This document shows, one piece after another, positions 61,176-64,000 of a stretch of 64,000 nucleotides of DNA. The notes under the pieces were generated by a model, which ran no database searches, had not been told where the DNA came from, and saw only the letters and a list, made by a program, of their open reading frames with translations. The DNA is taken from the NCBI GenBank assembly GCA_009760855.2, contig WPIO01000077.1, positions 124,001-188,000 on the forward strand. The letters are read 5' to 3'. Made by a program: the position numbers and the translations under genes. The DNA is from Cristatella mucedo (Eukaryota; Bryozoa; Phylactolaemata; Cristatellidae). Numbering within the stretch: the stretch's first letter is position 1; each line of letters starts with the position of its first letter.

Positions 61176-62284
61176 TTGTGAACGAATTGAGTAAACGAAA
61201 GCGGCATAGCAAACAAGTTTCGACAGAGCAGGATTGTCCTTCACTCTACAAGCTAAGTAGCCATAGGTGAGAGTTGTATAGTAATGATACAAACCTTAGT
61301 TCAGGCTATTTGACTCTCTTTGACTTCTTACTTTAGCCGGCTTAGCATATCTAGTAGCAAGGAGTGTATGCTTTTAAGATGTTTGTTTTTAGTTCCAGAG
61401 ACCCGGTTTCAATTCTGAATACCAAGGCAACCCACATCATTTCGTTTTCCGAGGAAAATCTTGTCACAGAGATAAATAGACGGAATTTTGAGAGGGAAAA
61501 CAATTACACAGGCCATTGGTGGCCAAACTCGTGCTATAGTAAATTTACCCATCAGACAACCCAAAAAATTGCACCTTCTGTCTACCCTCTGTCTATGAAC
61601 CACAGAAAGTTTTTATGCTCATTGCAAGCTCATGCATCAGGAGTGCCTGGGTTGTATGAATGCTAGAGGGTGCTTCTACTGGTCGACGTGTAAGCAAAAC
61701 AAAAACATTTCTAGCGCTGCCGACCCATGCATTTTCCTAGCCAGTAGGCGTCACGGCAACTGCACTTCCAAATTTTCTAGTTCTTTTCGGTCCATTTTGA
61801 CACCACATAGTTGCTGTAAGAAAGGAATTCATTTTCTTATTGACGGCTAATTTTTCGTCGATTAGCTATCCCTTGGCGTGAGAGATAACTCAACTTCCCG
61901 ACGGGCCTGGGTATGCTGAACTAACTTAACCCAAAAAGAGAGTGATCAAAAGGCTAGAGCATCAGTCTTGGAAATTCGCGTGCGTGTCTAGCCTTCTTCG
62001 AATCACTTTACTGGCCTCTAATAAAAGACTTTATTTCACAACCATTACGTGATCTTTAAATGATAATAGGAGCTGATCCCAACCTATTGAACAGAGCACC
62101 TTAACCTAGATAGGCCTCCTATACAAGACCACCGGCTTCGCAACTCCCATTTGGGCTCCTATTTCGCTGAGGTATGTTATCTTCTTCGGTGGAAAGTACT
62201 CCTGCTTTTTGGGATCCAAATTGTGAAACTGTTTGCAAGGCTTCCTGTGCTACGGCCTTCTTGTCAACATAGTAAGTGTTTTTT
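61176..62284. other. 3' flank of the ankyrin gene
   Basis: No second gene seen. The 100-codon + frame at 61364-61666 has no known domain. A T-rich acceptor-like stretch ends TTTTTAGTTCCAG at 61397 and could serve a further exon. Confidence 0.45.
62020..62025 (+). promoter_or_regulatory. Candidate poly(A) signal AATAAA
   Basis: The first canonical AATAAA I find after the stop codon (CTCTAATAAAAGAC), about 845 bp downstream and followed by TTTATTTC. Usable by the ankyrin gene, unproven. Confidence 0.35.
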
Positions 62285-62453
62285 GCCCCGGGTCTTTGCC
62301 CAGGAGGTAAGATGATCGCTCTTCACAACTCAGGTTGTGGGGTTCAAGTCCTGCAGTGGCGATTCTTTGTCGCCGGCTGCAAGCCGTGGCGATGGCTTAG
62401 AGGCTATTCTGCGTCTATATAAATGAAGCTGTTAAATCAGCTAACATTGTTTT
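62285..62453 (+). mobile_element. SINE1 copy, near full length
   Basis: Head CCGGGTCTTTGCCCAGGAGG, B-box-like GGGGTTCAAGTCCTGCAGTG, body TTGTCGCCGGCTGCAAGCCG, and tail CTGCGTCTATATAAATGAAG then CTGTTAAATCAGCTAACATT. Head and tail both match the 2222 copy. Confidence 0.85.
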
Positions 62454-62761
62454 CAAACCATTGGGCATCTTTCAATTCTGACTCCGTGCTTACTTCACAT
62501 TGGGCTGTTCTGATTAATTGACTACTCATTCATTCGCTCACTTGATTACCTCAACTAATAGGCTTTCTCGGCAGTTGCCAAGTAAAAAGAGTGTAGGCAT
62601 ACTAGAGCCGAATAACGCGCTCACTGTATTGCAAGAGAAGAATGCACCGATGGCCGGCACTGCGTTAAAGATGTTCACCTCACCGCTTGTGGTGTCAGTT
62701 TCTGCACAAGCCGTTTACAACCGGCTCTTTCACATGTTCGATAAAAAACATAAATGGAAGC

Positions 62762-62890
62762 TTATTTAACCGCCTCATTTTGTATAGCGGCAGAAGAGCC
62801 TTAACGGCTATCACCACTGCTTGCAGTTAGCAATAAAGGATCGCCCGCTGCATGATTCGAACCGGCGATTTGGCTCTTGTGCCAACTACG
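62762..62890 (-). mobile_element. SINE1 copy
   Basis: Reversed: TTTAACCGCCTCATTTTGTA, GGCAGAAGAGCCTTAACGGC, CACTGCTTGCAG, then reversed B box TGATTCGAACCGGCGATTTG. Head shortened. Confidence 0.82.
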
Positions 62891-63325
62891 TGCCACGAGC
62901 TTGTGTCTACTACTGACTGCCACGACGTTGGGCTTGGGCTCCAATTGTCGTGTGTTACACATGCTACTGATCGACATGAACTCAGTCACTGATGCTTCTG
63001 TGTGCAATTATTTTAATGCTCGGGCATGTCACATACCTGCAGCCTGCTGAGATTTTCCTGCTTTCGTATAAACGCACCCGAAGGTTTAGGTCTCTAAGCC
63101 CGGCCCGATTTTACACTCGAATTAAACAGTGTTGGACCGTATCAGACCAGCTTGACTTACTGCCCATGACTAGCAAAAAGACGTGAATCGCATGAATTAG
63201 AAAACCGTTGAAAGAGTAGGAAATTTGACGGCATATTTGTGTGGCCAGCCACCCACATAAACACTCACCCGAACAGCTAACACCCATCCATTTACTCAGG
63301 CGGAGCGCTCATGCATTCACCCACT
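62891..63325. other. Unassigned sequence
   Basis: No gene or repeat family recognised. Confidence 0.35.
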
Positions 63326-63398
63326 CAAACACACAACAAAACACACACAAGGCACACACACACACAAGGCACACACACACACACACACACACGGCACA
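63326..63398. repeat. (CA)n microsatellite
   Basis: Imperfect CA run with repeated AAGGCACACA units, for example near 63347 and 63365. Confidence 0.92.
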
Positions 63399-63625
63399 TA
63401 CACACGAGCGTGTGAGAGAACATGTGCTTGTGGTCGCACAAGAATGTAAGAATCCCTCACTTGCCGATCTACTGTTAGAAAATTGGACTAAATTGTAATT
63501 TAGAGGCTTAGGATTTTGAATGACTAGCGACAGCGGTCTCATTTCATGCAGCAACGAAATTGCATGACAGATTAAAGTACCGGCTCTGAGCAATAGGTTT
63601 ACTTGCTTAGCAGGACTCACTAGCT

Positions 63626-63809
63626 CTGTGGTTCTCAGCCCTCCTAATGCCGCAACCCTTGAATACAGTTCTTCACATGTTGCGACGACCCCCGACCATA
63701 AAATTATTGTGTGCAAAATTTGAAAATGCGTGTTTTTCGATGGTCTTAGGCGACCCATGTGAAAGGTCTAACCCCAAAGGGGCTCGTGACCCACAGGTGA
63801 GAACCGCTG
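63626..63809. mobile_element. hAT MITE with SPIN-like ends (copy 2)
   Basis: 184 bp, flanked by a perfect 8 bp duplication CACTAGCT (63618-63625 and 63810-63817), the hAT hallmark. The left end is CTGTGGTTCTCAGCC; the right end, reversed, is CAGCGGTTCTCACCTGTGGG. The interior is colinear with the copy at 32288. No coding capacity. Confidence 0.93.
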
Positions 63810-63869
63810 CACTAGCTGGACCTGAAGAAGTTTTTTCCCAAAATTGCTGTCACCAAGGTGCCCATTATT

Positions 63870-64000
63870 GAGCGTTTCTCATCTGAGCACGTGTCACCTC
63901 TGCTAAAAGAGCTAGGATGGTTGCCGGTTGAGCAAAGGATACAGAGCAAAGTTCTTACGCTGACCCACAAGGCCCGCCACGGCTTAGCTTCTTCGTACCT
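63870..64000 (+). mobile_element. LINE-A C-terminal coding, running off the window
   Basis: Encodes residues equal to HVSPLLKELGWLPVEQRIQS then KVLTLTHKARHGLASSYL, in one open frame to the last base. The 3' end is outside the window. Its preservation suggests a recent copy. Confidence 0.85.

Overview
This window is nuclear DNA of an animal, most likely an invertebrate; I cannot name the species. The evidence is one spliced gene with canonical GT-AG introns, truncated non-LTR retrotransposons of the CR1/L2-like type, tRNA-derived SINEs, a pogo/Tigger DNA transposon, hAT-type MITEs and long simple repeats. I see no operons, bacterial genes, rRNA, genuine tRNA genes or CRISPR arrays.

The one gene I can support lies on the + strand from 38887 to 61175. 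Eight exons join in frame (132+262+234+75+199+134+152+3645 coding nt, 1611 codons) to give about 12 ankyrin repeats, an IQ motif and a long acidic, Ser-rich tail encoded by one 3.6 kb exon. That tail contains six tandem copies of a roughly 110-residue repeat that I do not recognise. The order ankyrin array then IQ motif is like inversin (nephrocystin-2), so I call it inversin-like with moderate confidence.

Much of the rest is mobile DNA in layers. LINE-A ends in ATTACATT-like repeats and has its C-terminal coding end in many copies on both strands. LINE-B ends in a conserved hairpin-like tail followed by ATT repeats. SINE1 has a tRNA-like head and a tail ending near CTGTTAAATCAGCTAA. SINE2 has a tRNA-like B box joined to a tail resembling that of LINE-B. 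A Tigger element (26532-30338, minus strand) keeps both ends and TA target duplications and carries at least three later insertions. Two 184-185 bp hAT MITEs (32288-32472 and 63626-63809) have 8 bp target duplications and ends that recall the SPIN (Space Invader) family. One LINE-A copy (about 51740-55010) contains two LINE-B insertions, one with a clear 6 bp target duplication.

Layout: 1-375 is a pure AGC tract; 376-26500 is LINE, SINE and microsatellite DNA with a CpG-rich patch at 3260-4960; 26532-30338 is the Tigger element; 30339-38886 is mostly unassigned; 38887-61175 is the ankyrin gene with repeat-filled introns; 61176-64000 is its 3' flank with SINEs, a MITE and a LINE-A running off the end. 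Eight of the nine clear GA/CT tracts, including all the long ones, are purine-rich on the + strand.
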